Positions 1 through 6,276 of a stretch of 7,836 bases of DNA are shown here, one piece after another. A program made the translations under genes and the position numbers. The stretch is from Candidatus Pelethomonas intestinigallinarum (GTDB taxonomy: Bacteria > Bacillota > Clostridia > Oscillospirales > Oscillospiraceae). Position 1 is the first letter of the stretch. Every line of letters begins with the position of its first letter. The notes beneath the pieces were generated by a model, which was given only the letters and a program-made list of their open reading frames with translations, was not told where the DNA came from and did not search any database. Location: contig DVGP01000255.1 of assembly GCA_018712665.1 (NCBI GenBank), forward strand, positions 1 to 7,836, in the 5' to 3' direction.

Positions 1-1785
1 ATCCTCTTCATCGACGAGCTCCACAACATCGTGGGGGCCGGCCGCACCGAGGGCAGCATGGACGCGGGGAACCTCCTCAAGCCCAAGCTGGCCCGGGGCG
101 AGCTCCACTGCATCGGCGCCACCACCCTGGACGAGTACCGCAAGTACATCGAGAAGGACGCCGCCCTAGAGCGCCGGTTCCAGAAGGTCCTCATCGACCA
201 GCCCACGGTGGAGGACACCATCTCCATCCTCCGGGGGCTGAAGGAGCGGTTTGAGATCCACCACGGCGTGCGGATCACCGACGGGGCCCTCATCGCCTGC
301 GCCACCCTCTCCGACCGGTATATCACCGACCGATTCCTCCCGGACAAGGCCATCGACCTGATGGACGAGGCCGCCAGCAAGATCCGCATGGAGATCGACT
401 CCATGCCCGCGGAGCTGGACGAGATCAGTCGGAAGATCATGCAGCTTGAAATTGAGAAGCAGGCTCTGGGCAAGGAGGAGGACAACGGCTCGAAAAACCG
501 CCTCCAGCACATTGAGCAGGAGCTGGCGGAGCTGAAGAACAAGAACGACGCCATGCGGGCCCAGTGGGAGACGGAGAAGCAGTCCATCGCCGGGGTCAAG
601 CGCATCAAGCAGGAGATCGAGGACACCAAGCACCAGATGGAGGAGGCGGAGCGCCAGTACGACCTGGAGAAGATGGCCCAGCTGAAGTTCGGCACCCTCC
701 CCGCCCTGGAGAAGCAGCTGGAGGAGGAGCGGCAGCGGGTGGACGCCGGCAAGGACGACCATCTGCTGAAGGAGGAGGTCACCGAGGAGGAGATCGCCGA
801 GGTGGTCAGCAAGTGGACCGGCATCCCCGTCAGCAAGCTGGTGGAGAGCGAGAAGGAGAAGCTGCTGCGCCTGCCGGAGATCCTCCACAGGCGGGTCATC
901 GGCCAGGACCAGGCCGTCACTGCCGTCAGCGAGGCCATCCTCCGGGGACGTGCCGGGCTGAAGGATGAGAACCGGCCCATCGGCTCCTTCATCTTCCTGG
1001 GCCCCACCGGTGTGGGCAAGACGGAGCTGGCCAAGGCTCTGGCCCAGGCCCTCTTTGACGACGAGCGGAACATGATCCGCATCGACATGTCCGAGTACAT
1101 GGAGAAGCACGCCGTCTCCCGCCTGGTGGGCGCGCCTCCGGGATATGTGGGCTATGACGAGGGCGGCCAGCTCACCGAGGCCGTACGGCGCAAGCCCTAC
1201 AGCGTGATCCTCTTCGACGAGATCGAGAAGGCCCACCCGGATGTGTTCAACATCCTGCTCCAGCTCCTGGACGACGGCCGGCTCACCGACAACCAGGGCC
1301 GGACGGTGGAATTCAAGAACACCATCGTCATCATGACCAGCAACATCGGCTCCGCCTACCTGACGGAGAGCATCCGCCAGGACGGCACCATCGACCCGGC
1401 GGTGGAGGAGCGGGTCAGAGACGAGCTGAACCAGTACTTCCGCCCGGAGTTCATCAACCGTGTGGACGACATCGTGGTCTTCTCCCCGCTGACGGAGAGC
1501 CAGATCACCGGCATCATCGACATTGCCATGTCCGCCATCGCCGCCCGCCTCGCGGACCGGGAGATCACCGTCACCCTCACCGGCGAGGCCAAGGCGTTCA
1601 TCGCCCACGCCAGCTACACCCCCGCCTACGGGGCCCGTCCGGTGAAGCGGTATCTGCAGAAGTACGTGGAAACGGAGTTGGCCGCCATGCTGATCCGCGG
1701 TCAGGTCAGCGACGGGCAGACCGTCACTGTGGGCAGCGACGGGGAGAAGCTGACCTTCACTGTCACCCAACCTATCACCCAATAA
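1..1785 (+). CDS. clpB: ATP-dependent disaggregase ClpB (Hsp104 family), 3' part
   Basis: ClpB is a cytosolic hexameric AAA+ chaperone that, with DnaK, pulls polypeptides out of aggregates through a central pore. The reading frame is open from base 1, so the gene enters from the left. About 270 N-terminal residues, including the first Walker A, should lie outside, judged against E. coli ClpB. Numbering from the first codon here, the first ATPase domain shows its Walker B (ILFIDE, D5/E6) and the arginine fingers in ALERRF (R58/R59). A long charged coiled-coil M domain spans about 130-250, and its full length favours ClpB over ClpC. The second ATPase domain has Walker A GPTGVGKT (334-341), pore loop GYVGYDEGG (from 381), Walker B LFDEIEK (D406/E407) and sensor-2 GAR (R546). 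The product ends at 594 codons with a short C-terminal domain. No key residue is missing in the visible part. The gene converges on the TepA-like protease and is followed by a terminator. Its promoter is outside the window, so heat-shock control cannot be judged. Confidence 0.97.
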   Translation: MLFIDELHNIVGAGRTEGSMDAGNLLKPKLARGELHCIGATTLDEYRKYIEKDAALERRFQKVLIDQPTVEDTISILRGLKERFEIHHGVRITDGALIACATLSDRYITDRFLPDKAIDLMDEAASKIRMEIDSMPAELDEISRKIMQLEIEKQALGKEEDNGSKNRLQHIEQELAELKNKNDAMRAQWETEKQSIAGVKRIKQEIEDTKHQMEEAERQYDLEKMAQLKFGTLPALEKQLEEERQRVDAGKDDHLLKEEVTEEEIAEVVSKWTGIPVSKLVESEKEKLLRLPEILHRRVIGQDQAVTAVSEAILRGRAGLKDENRPIGSFIFLGPTGVGKTELAKALAQALFDDERNMIRIDMSEYMEKHAVSRLVGAPPGYVGYDEGGQLTEAVRRKPYSVILFDEIEKAHPDVFNILLQLLDDGRLTDNQGRTVEFKNTIVIMTSNIGSAYLTESIRQDGTIDPAVEERVRDELNQYFRPEFINRVDDIVVFSPLTESQITGIIDIAMSAIAARLADREITVTLTGEAKAFIAHASYTPAYGARPVKRYLQKYVETELAAMLIRGQVSDGQTVTVGSDGEKLTFTVTQPITQ

Positions 1786-1794
1786 GATACTGAA

Positions 1795-1828
1795 AGGGCT
1801 CGGGGGTTGCCCCGGGCCCTGCTTTTTT
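1795..1828 (+). terminator. Intrinsic terminator of clpB
   Basis: An 11-bp GC-rich stem (1795-1805 with 1810-1820, one G-T wobble) closes a GTTG loop. Six Ts follow at 1823-1828. It begins 9 bases after the clpB stop codon. On the opposite strand the same hairpin is followed only by TTT, so it may weakly terminate the convergent protease gene too. A second small hairpin (GGGGG 1830-1834 with CCCCC 1842-1846) lies between this one and the protease stop and lacks a T tract on either strand. Confidence 0.85.
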
Positions 1829-1855
1829 CGGGGGAGCTTCGCCCCCATGGAAAGG

Positions 1856-2578
1856 TTAAGATCTCGCTGCTTGCCGCGTATTTGCGATTTGCTCATAGAG
1901 GCAGGACAGGGCGTCGCTCAGGCCCCCCACCTGGTCGATGAGCCCCAGGGCCACCGCCTCCTCCCCGTAGATCACGCTGCCCACGTCCGCGGCCATTTCC
2001 CCGGTCTTGAGCATGAGAGACAGGAATTTCTCCTTGCCGATCCGGCTGTTTTTTGCCACGAAGGAGACGATCCGCTCCTGGATGCGCTCAAAGTAGTTGA
2101 AGGTCTGGGGCGCGGCGATGACCGTGCCGTTCATCCGCACCGGGTGGATGGTCATGGACGCGGAGGGCACGATCATGCTCACCTTGGGGGCCACCGCCAG
2201 GGGCACGCCGATGGAGTGTCCGCCTCCCAGCACCAGGCTGACGCTGGGCTTTTCCATGCCGGCGATGAGCTCCGCGATGCCCAGCCCCGCCTCAATGTCG
2301 CCGCCTACGGTGTTCAGGAGGAGCAGCAGCCCGTCAATCTCGTCGTCCTGCTCCAATCCCGCCAGCAGAGGCATAACGTGCTCATACTTGGTCGTTTTTG
2401 CGGTGTCCGGCGCCAGCTGGTGGCCCTCCACCTGGCCGACGATGGTGAGGGTGTAGATATTCCCCCGCTTCGACCGGCTTACCGCCGAGCCCAGGTCCAC
2501 CAGCTGCTGGCGGTCCACCGGCTCCTCTCCCTCGTGTTCCCGTCCGCCGCTTCCCGTGGCTTTTGTCTCTTCCGTCAT
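1856..2578 (-). CDS. tepA: TepA-like ClpP-family serine protease
   Basis: The product is a 240-residue cytosolic ClpP-fold peptidase most like B. subtilis TepA (YmfB), named for an effect on preprotein translocation. Its true substrates are poorly known. The first 35 or so residues are polar and probably disordered, and the ClpP fold runs from about 40 to 230. The oxyanion strand is NTVGGD (89-94). The nucleophile is S122 in GGGHSIGVPLA and the catalytic histidine is H145 in SMTIHPVRM. D198 in AADVGS is the likely third member of the triad, by position only. The ending YGEEAVALGLIDQVGG matches the ClpP handle-proximal motif. There is no signal peptide or membrane segment, which argues against SppA. 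The frame is open to an ATG at 2641, but AAGGAGG nine bases before the ATG at 2578 decides the start. The gene is divergent from ftsH and convergent with clpB. Whether it needs an unfoldase partner such as ClpX or ClpC is not visible. The family call is firm; the gene name is by resemblance. Confidence 0.9.
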   Translation of the reverse strand: MTEETKATGSGGREHEGEEPVDRQQLVDLGSAVSRSKRGNIYTLTIVGQVEGHQLAPDTAKTTKYEHVMPLLAGLEQDDEIDGLLLLLNTVGGDIEAGLGIAELIAGMEKPSVSLVLGGGHSIGVPLAVAPKVSMIVPSASMTIHPVRMNGTVIAAPQTFNYFERIQERIVSFVAKNSRIGKEKFLSLMLKTGEMAADVGSVIYGEEAVALGLIDQVGGLSDALSCLYEQIANTRQAARS

Positions 2579-2587
2579 GGTATCACG

Positions 2588-2594
2588 CCTCCTT
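2588..2594 (-). promoter_or_regulatory. Ribosome binding site of the TepA-like gene
   Basis: On the minus strand this reads AAGGAGG, nine bases before the ATG at 2578. It is a near-perfect Shine-Dalgarno sequence. It selects the 240-residue product over the 261-residue frame that would start at 2641, where no comparable site is seen. Confidence 0.85.
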
Positions 2595-2736
2595 TTCCCC
2601 CGTAGTATCCGCCGGAGGAAAAAATTCATGCGCCGGCCCATTTTTATTACAAAAAATTCTTTTCCCGTTCACAAAAAGTTCTTCCTTTTTTTCGGTGTTT
2701 CTGTATCATATAGTTCTGGAAAGAACAAAATGTTGG

Positions 2737-2742
2737 AAGGAG
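2737..2742 (+). promoter_or_regulatory. Ribosome binding site of ftsH
   Basis: AAGGAG lies nine bases before the ATG at 2752. It sets the ftsH start there, rather than at the in-frame upstream ATG at 2563. That earlier start would add 63 residues of non-FtsH character and would overlap the divergent protease gene. Confidence 0.85.
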
Positions 2743-2751
2743 AAATTCAAG

Positions 2752-4575
2752 ATGAAAAAAGTGGAACAGCCCAAAAAACCTCTGATATTTTACTATATCG
2801 TTGCGCTGATTGTCCTGGTCCTGCTCAACACCTTTCTCTTCCCCCGGATGCTCCAACAGGAGATCGTCTCCGTGGACTACGGCACCTTCCTGACCATGCT
2901 GGAGGACCAGGAGGTAGCGGTGGCCCAGGTGGAGGAGGACGTGATCTACTTCACCGACAAGGCGGACCAGCCCACGCTCTACAGCACCAACACCTTCAAC
3001 GACCCATATCTGGTAGACCGGCTCTATGACTCCGGGTGTGAGTTCGGAGAGGTCAAAGCCCAGGAGATGAATCCCATCCTCAGCTTTCTGTTGACCTTTG
3101 TTCTCCCTATTGTTATCTTTATTGTCATCGGTCAGCTCATGAGCCGGTATCTGATGAATAAGATGGGTGCCGGTCCCATGGGCAATGCCATGCAGTTCGG
3201 CAAGAGCAGCGCCAAGGTCTACATCGCCAGTGAGACAGGCATCAAGTTCTCCGACGTGGCTGGCGAGGAGGAGGCAAAGGAGAACCTGATGGAGATTGTG
3301 GACTTCCTCCACAATCCCCAGAAGTACCAGGCCATCGGCGCGAAGATGCCCAAGGGCGTGCTGCTGGTGGGCCCTCCGGGCACCGGCAAGACGCTGCTGG
3401 CCAAGGCTGTGGCCGGCGAGGCCGACGTCCCCTTCTTTTCCATCTCCGGGTCTGAGTTCGTGGAGATGTTCGTGGGTATGGGCGCCAACAAGGTCCGCGA
3501 TCTGTTCCGCCAGGCCAACGAGAAGGCCCCCTGCATCGTGTTCATCGACGAGATCGACACCATTGGCAAGAAACGGGACGGCTCCGGCATGGGCGGTAAC
3601 GACGAGCGGGAGCAGACCTTGAACCAGCTCCTCACCGAGATGGACGGCTTCGAGGCCTCCAAGGGTGTGGTGATCCTGGCCGCGACCAACCGGCCGGAGA
3701 CCCTGGACCCCGCCCTGCTGCGGCCCGGGCGGTTCGACCGGCGGGTGCCCGTGGAGCTGCCGGACCTGCGGGGCCGTGAGGACATCCTGAAGGTCCACGC
3801 CAAGAAGGTGAAGCTGGGGGACGATGTGGACCTGAACGCCATCGCCCGGGCCGCCTCCGGCGCCTCCGGCGCGGAGCTGGCCAACATGATCAACGAGGCT
3901 GCCCTCCGGGCTGTCCGCCAGGGCCGGCAGTACGTCAACCAGTCCGACCTTCAGGAGAGCATCGAGGTGGTCATCGCCGGCTACCAGAAAAAGAACAAAA
4001 TCCTCTCCGACCAGGAGCGGAAGATCGTGTCCTACCACGAGATCGGCCACGCCCTGGTCACCGCCCTCCAGTCCCACTCCGCTCCTGTGGCCAAGATCAC
4101 CATCATCCCCCGGACTTCCGGCGCTCTGGGGTACACCATGCAGGTGGAGCAGGAGGAGCGGAACCTGATGAGCAAGGAGGAGATCCTGGACCAGATCGCC
4201 ACCCTTACCGGCGGCCGTGCCGCCGAAGAGATCATCTTCCACTCCATTACCACCGGCGCGTCCAACGACATCGAGAAGGCTACCAAGCTGGCCCGGGCCA
4301 TGATCACCCGGTACGGCATGAGCGACGAGTTCGATATGGTGGCCCTGGAGACCGTCACCAACCAGTATATGGGCGGGGACACCTCCCTGGTCTGCGCTGC
4401 CGACACCGCCGCCAAGATCGACGATATGGTGGTCCAGATCGTGCGGCAGCAGCATGAGAAGGCCCTCCGGCTCCTGCAGGACAATGAGGCCAAGCTCCAC
4501 GAGCTGGCCCAGTACCTCTGCGAGAAGGAGACCATCACCGGCGAGGAGTTTATGGAGATCCTGAACAAGAAGTGA
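2752..4575 (+). CDS. ftsH: ATP-dependent zinc metalloprotease FtsH
   Basis: FtsH is a membrane-anchored hexameric AAA+ protease that degrades misassembled membrane proteins and selected regulators on the cytosolic side. The product has 607 residues, normal for the family. TM1 is about 11-30, a short extracytoplasmic domain about 31-108, and TM2 about 109-130. The AAA+ domain has Walker A GPPGTGKT (207-214), the pore motif FVGMG, Walker B FIDEID (264-269), and the second region of homology TNRPETLDPALLRPGRFDRR with its arginine fingers. The zinc site is H429-E430-I-G-H433, with the third ligand D506 in TGASNDIEKAT. The usual FtsH motif is HEAGH; isoleucine replaces alanine here, and the metal ligands and glutamate are intact. 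The C-terminal part around VALETVTNQYMGGDTS diverges from E. coli FtsH but resembles, from memory, clostridial copies. The protein ends without a long C-terminal tail. The gene appears to be monocistronic, with hairpins downstream. Genomes of this kind may carry more than one ftsH, so this may not be the only copy. Confidence 0.96.
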   Translation: MKKVEQPKKPLIFYYIVALIVLVLLNTFLFPRMLQQEIVSVDYGTFLTMLEDQEVAVAQVEEDVIYFTDKADQPTLYSTNTFNDPYLVDRLYDSGCEFGEVKAQEMNPILSFLLTFVLPIVIFIVIGQLMSRYLMNKMGAGPMGNAMQFGKSSAKVYIASETGIKFSDVAGEEEAKENLMEIVDFLHNPQKYQAIGAKMPKGVLLVGPPGTGKTLLAKAVAGEADVPFFSISGSEFVEMFVGMGANKVRDLFRQANEKAPCIVFIDEIDTIGKKRDGSGMGGNDEREQTLNQLLTEMDGFEASKGVVILAATNRPETLDPALLRPGRFDRRVPVELPDLRGREDILKVHAKKVKLGDDVDLNAIARAASGASGAELANMINEAALRAVRQGRQYVNQSDLQESIEVVIAGYQKKNKILSDQERKIVSYHEIGHALVTALQSHSAPVAKITIIPRTSGALGYTMQVEQEERNLMSKEEILDQIATLTGGRAAEEIIFHSITTGASNDIEKATKLARAMITRYGMSDEFDMVALETVTNQYMGGDTSLVCAADTAAKIDDMVVQIVRQQHEKALRLLQDNEAKLHELAQYLCEKETITGEEFMEILNKK

Positions 4576-4601
4576 TTTTCCCGCCCTCAGTGAGCATGCA
4601 A

Positions 4602-4637
4602 AAGCCCTCCGGCGTCAACAGGGACGCCGGAGGGCTT
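4602..4637. terminator. Strong hairpin downstream of ftsH, probably bidirectional
   Basis: A perfect 15-bp stem (4602-4616 with 4623-4637) closes an AACAGG loop, starting 26 bases after the ftsH stop. On the plus strand the stem ends in CTT and is followed by a poor T-run (CCGTATGTTT). On the minus strand it is followed by TTTT. It therefore looks able to stop ftsH transcription and also to back up the terminator of the convergent decarboxylase operon. Confidence 0.75.
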
Positions 4638-4660
4638 CCGTATGTTTAAAGGGGGCAGGC

Positions 4661-4677
4661 AAAAAAGCCCCGGGGCT
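4661..4677 (-). terminator. Short palindrome with T-run, possible back-up terminator
   Basis: AGCCCCGGGGCT (4666-4677) is a perfect 12-base palindrome. On the minus strand it is followed by TTTTT, the T-run being six bases if the last stem base is counted. Having no spare loop bases, it can form only a stem of about 4 bp with a 4-base loop, so it is a weaker terminator than its neighbours. It shares the outer sequence AAAAAGCCCCG...CGGGGCT with the stronger hairpin 26 bases to the right, like a version with its centre removed. Confidence 0.35.
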
Positions 4678-4698
4678 GTGGAAGGAGGGGGAGGGATC

Positions 4699-4730
4699 AA
4701 AAAGCCCCGCTGCCACTTGGCAGCGGGGCT
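4699..4730 (-). terminator. Intrinsic terminator of the decarboxylase operon
   Basis: A perfect 12-bp GC-rich stem (4730-4719 with 4714-4703 on the minus strand) closes a four-base loop. On the minus strand a T-run follows directly, over plus-strand As 4699-4703. It lies 33 bases beyond the stop codon of the carboxyltransferase gene, so it is placed to end the biotin carrier-beta-alpha operon. Confidence 0.85.
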
Positions 4731-4763
4731 CTTGTCGCGTTGATCGCATGTGGTGAGCTTGGA

Positions 4764-6257
4764 TCAGATGCCCAGGTCCTCCACATACAGCTCCCGGACG
4801 CCGCCGGAAGCGGCAGGGGCCGCGGGCGCAGGCGCAGGGGCAGGGGCGGGCGCGGGAGCCGCGGCCGCCGGGGCGGCGGGCTCCTCCTTGGGGCCGTCCC
4901 GCCAGGCCAGGAACTTGGGGGCCACCTGGGGGAAGAGGGCCAGGCTCAGCACGTCCTCCTCGCTCTTGGCCAGGTCCTTGAACTCGGCCTTGTACTTCTC
5001 CAGCTCGGGCTCAAGCTGGTCGGCGGGGCGGCAGTGGATGACCTCCTCCGGCTTGATGCCGGCCTTGGCCCGGACCTCCTCGTTGACCTTGCCGGGCAGG
5101 GCGCCGTACTCGCCCTTCAGCACAGCCCGGGACTCCTTGGTGAAAGTCTTGTACCGCTCGCCCATGATGATGTTCATGACGGCCTGGGTGCCCACGATCT
5201 GGGAGGTGGGGGTCACCAGCGGGGGATAGCCGAAGTCCTCCCGGACACGGGGGATCTCAGCCAGCACATCGTAGTACTTGTCCTCCTTGTCGGCCTGCTT
5301 GAGCTGGCTGATCAGGTTGGACAGCATGCCGCCGGGCACCTGGTAGAGCAGGGTGTTGGTGTCCACGTTCAGGACCTTGGGGTCCAGGGAGCCCTCGTCC
5401 TTCAGCCGCTGGGCCACCTTGCGGAAGTGGGCGGCGGCGTCGCTCATCTTGTTCAGGTCCAGACCGGTATCCCGGGCGGTACCCTTCAGGGTGGCCACCA
5501 GGGACTCGGTGGCGGGCTGGGAGGTGCCGTTGGCCAGGGGGCTGAGGGCGGTGTCCACGATGTCCACGCCGGCGTAGGCGGCCATGAGGTAGACCATGTC
5601 GCCGGTGCCGGTGGTGTTGTGGGTGTGGAGGTGGATGGGCATGTCCACGCTCTCCTTCAGCCGCTTGACCAGGGAGTAGGCGTCCATGGGCAGCAGCAGG
5701 TTGGCCATGTCCTTGATGCACAGGGTGTCGGCGCCCATCTGCTCCAGCTCCTTGGCCAGCTTCACGAAGTAGTCCTCGTTGTGGATGGGGGAGATGGTGT
5801 AGGAGAGGGTGGCCTCCACGATGCCGCCGTACTTCTTGGTGGACTTGATGGCCTGCTCCAGGTTCCGCACGTCGTTGAGGGCGTCGAAGATGCGGATGAT
5901 GTCGATGCCGTTCTCAATGGACTTGCGGCAGAAGGCGTCCACCACGTCGTCGGCGTAGTGCTTGTAGCCCAGGATGTTCTGGCCCCGGAAGAGCATCTGC
6001 AGCTTGGTGTTGGGCAGGTGCTTGCGCAGGGTCCGCAGCCGCTCCCAGGGGTCCTCCTTCAGAAAGCGCATGCACACATCAAAGGTGGCGCCGCCCCAGC
6101 ACTCCAGGGAGTAGTAGCCGATGGAGTCCAGCACCTCGCAGGCGGGGAGCATGTCCTCGATCCGCATACGGGTGGCGGCCTGGGACTGGTGGGCGTCACG
6201 GAGGATGGTGTCCGTGATCTTCAGGGGCTTATTGGACAGAAATTCCATAGTTTCCAT
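4764..6257 (-). CDS. oadA: Oxaloacetate decarboxylase alpha-type carboxyltransferase, no biotin domain
   Basis: The 497-residue product is a biotin-dependent carboxyltransferase of the OadA / pyruvate carboxylase subunit B / transcarboxylase 5S family. It moves CO2 between oxaloacetate (giving pyruvate) and biotin. The TIM-barrel HMGL-like domain (about 10-280) opens with TDTILRDAHQS (metal ligand D21). It contains the carbamylated-lysine motif CIKDMAN (K182) and the metal histidines H211 and H213 in HLHTHNTTGTG. The PYC/OADA domain follows (about 290-455), with PGGMLSNL and TPTSQIVGTQAV. Residues 460-483 are almost pure Ala/Pro, the linker that usually leads to a biotin domain. The protein instead ends about 14 residues later (VRELYVEDLGI) without an MKM motif. 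AGGAG nine bases upstream supports the start at 6257, though the ATG three codons on is possible. It lies 19 bases after the beta-subunit gene and is last in the operon. The membrane partner favours oxaloacetate decarboxylase over pyruvate carboxylase; a 5S-like transcarboxylase role remains possible. Confidence 0.92.
   Translation of the reverse strand: METMEFLSNKPLKITDTILRDAHQSQAATRMRIEDMLPACEVLDSIGYYSLECWGGATFDVCMRFLKEDPWERLRTLRKHLPNTKLQMLFRGQNILGYKHYADDVVDAFCRKSIENGIDIIRIFDALNDVRNLEQAIKSTKKYGGIVEATLSYTISPIHNEDYFVKLAKELEQMGADTLCIKDMANLLLPMDAYSLVKRLKESVDMPIHLHTHNTTGTGDMVYLMAAYAGVDIVDTALSPLANGTSQPATESLVATLKGTARDTGLDLNKMSDAAAHFRKVAQRLKDEGSLDPKVLNVDTNTLLYQVPGGMLSNLISQLKQADKEDKYYDVLAEIPRVREDFGYPPLVTPTSQIVGTQAVMNIIMGERYKTFTKESRAVLKGEYGALPGKVNEEVRAKAGIKPEEVIHCRPADQLEPELEKYKAEFKDLAKSEEDVLSLALFPQVAPKFLAWRDGPKEEPAAPAAAAPAPAPAPAPAPAAPAASGGVRELYVEDLGI
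4809..4880 (-). repeat. Ala/Pro-codon repeat encoding the carboxyltransferase linker
   Basis: This is a low-complexity GCN/CCN stretch encoding residues 460-483, mostly alternating Ala-Pro. At DNA level it is an imperfect six-base repeat of the GCAGGG/GCGGGC kind on the plus strand. Such tracts make extended flexible linkers in biotin and lipoyl enzymes and are prone to length change by slippage. A similar tract occurs in the biotin carrier gene at the right edge. Confidence 0.75.
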
Positions 6258-6266
6258 AGATTCATT

Positions 6267-6274
6267 CTCCTCTC
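6267..6274 (-). promoter_or_regulatory. Ribosome binding site of the carboxyltransferase gene
   Basis: On the minus strand this reads GAGAGGAG, nine bases before the ATG at 6257. It lies in the 19-base gap after the beta-subunit stop codon. It supports independent ribosome loading on the last gene of the operon and favours the 497-residue start. Confidence 0.75.
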
Positions 6275-6276
6275 GA

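Larger units (their letters stand above)
2579..2751. promoter_or_regulatory. Divergent intergenic region, tepA-like / ftsH
   Basis: This 173-base stretch is AT-rich in its middle (about 2640-2735), in contrast to the GC-rich genes around it, and must hold promoters firing both ways. Leftward, a weak pair is visible: TTGTGA (2674-2669) and TAATAA (2649-2644) with a long 19-base spacer. Rightward, TATCAT (2704-2709) or the overlapping TATAGT (2709-2714) could be a -10, but I find no convincing -35 at the right distance. No CIRCE inverted repeat and no CtsR-type GGTCAAA direct repeat was seen. The exact elements are uncertain; the location of the promoters is a safe inference from the layout. 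Confidence 0.5.

Noticed and set aside
166..1896. Long open frame of 576 codons on the minus strand, opposite clpB.
   Set aside because: Low-complexity Leu/Asp/Gly-rich translation without motifs, overlapping a clear ClpB and also the end of the convergent protease gene. It is an antisense shadow.
2611..2638. Inverted repeat GCCGG...CCGGC in the leader of the TepA-like gene, considered as a riboswitch or attenuator.
   Set aside because: Only 5 bp of stem with a loop of more than 15 bases and no T-run or alternative pairing. It matches no riboswitch I know.
2579..2641. Possible 21-residue N-terminal extension of the TepA-like protease.
   Set aside because: The strong AAGGAGG at 2594-2588 points to the ATG at 2578. 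The extension is basic (MGRRMNFFLRRILRGKRRR) but encoded by what looks like the leader, and TepA needs no targeting peptide.
2673..2692. AAAAAG...CTTTTT hairpin followed by Ts, considered as a terminator upstream of ftsH.
   Set aside because: The stem is only A-T pairs plus one G-C, too weak for an intrinsic terminator, and no upstream plus-strand gene needs one there.
2563..2751. Possible 63-residue N-terminal extension of FtsH from an upstream ATG.
   Set aside because: The extension would overlap the start of the divergent protease gene and lacks a ribosome binding site. The ATG at 2752 has AAGGAG nine bases upstream and gives the standard FtsH start with a lysine-rich end before TM1.
2647..4500. 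Long open frame of 617 codons on the minus strand, opposite ftsH.
   Set aside because: The same composition artefact as the other antisense frames. It covers a complete FtsH and has no recognisable domain or ribosome binding site.
4809..4880. The GC-rich repeat tract, considered as a CRISPR-like or mobile repeat.
   Set aside because: It is in frame with the carboxyltransferase gene and encodes an Ala/Pro linker typical of biotin enzymes. There are no spacers or terminal inverted repeats.
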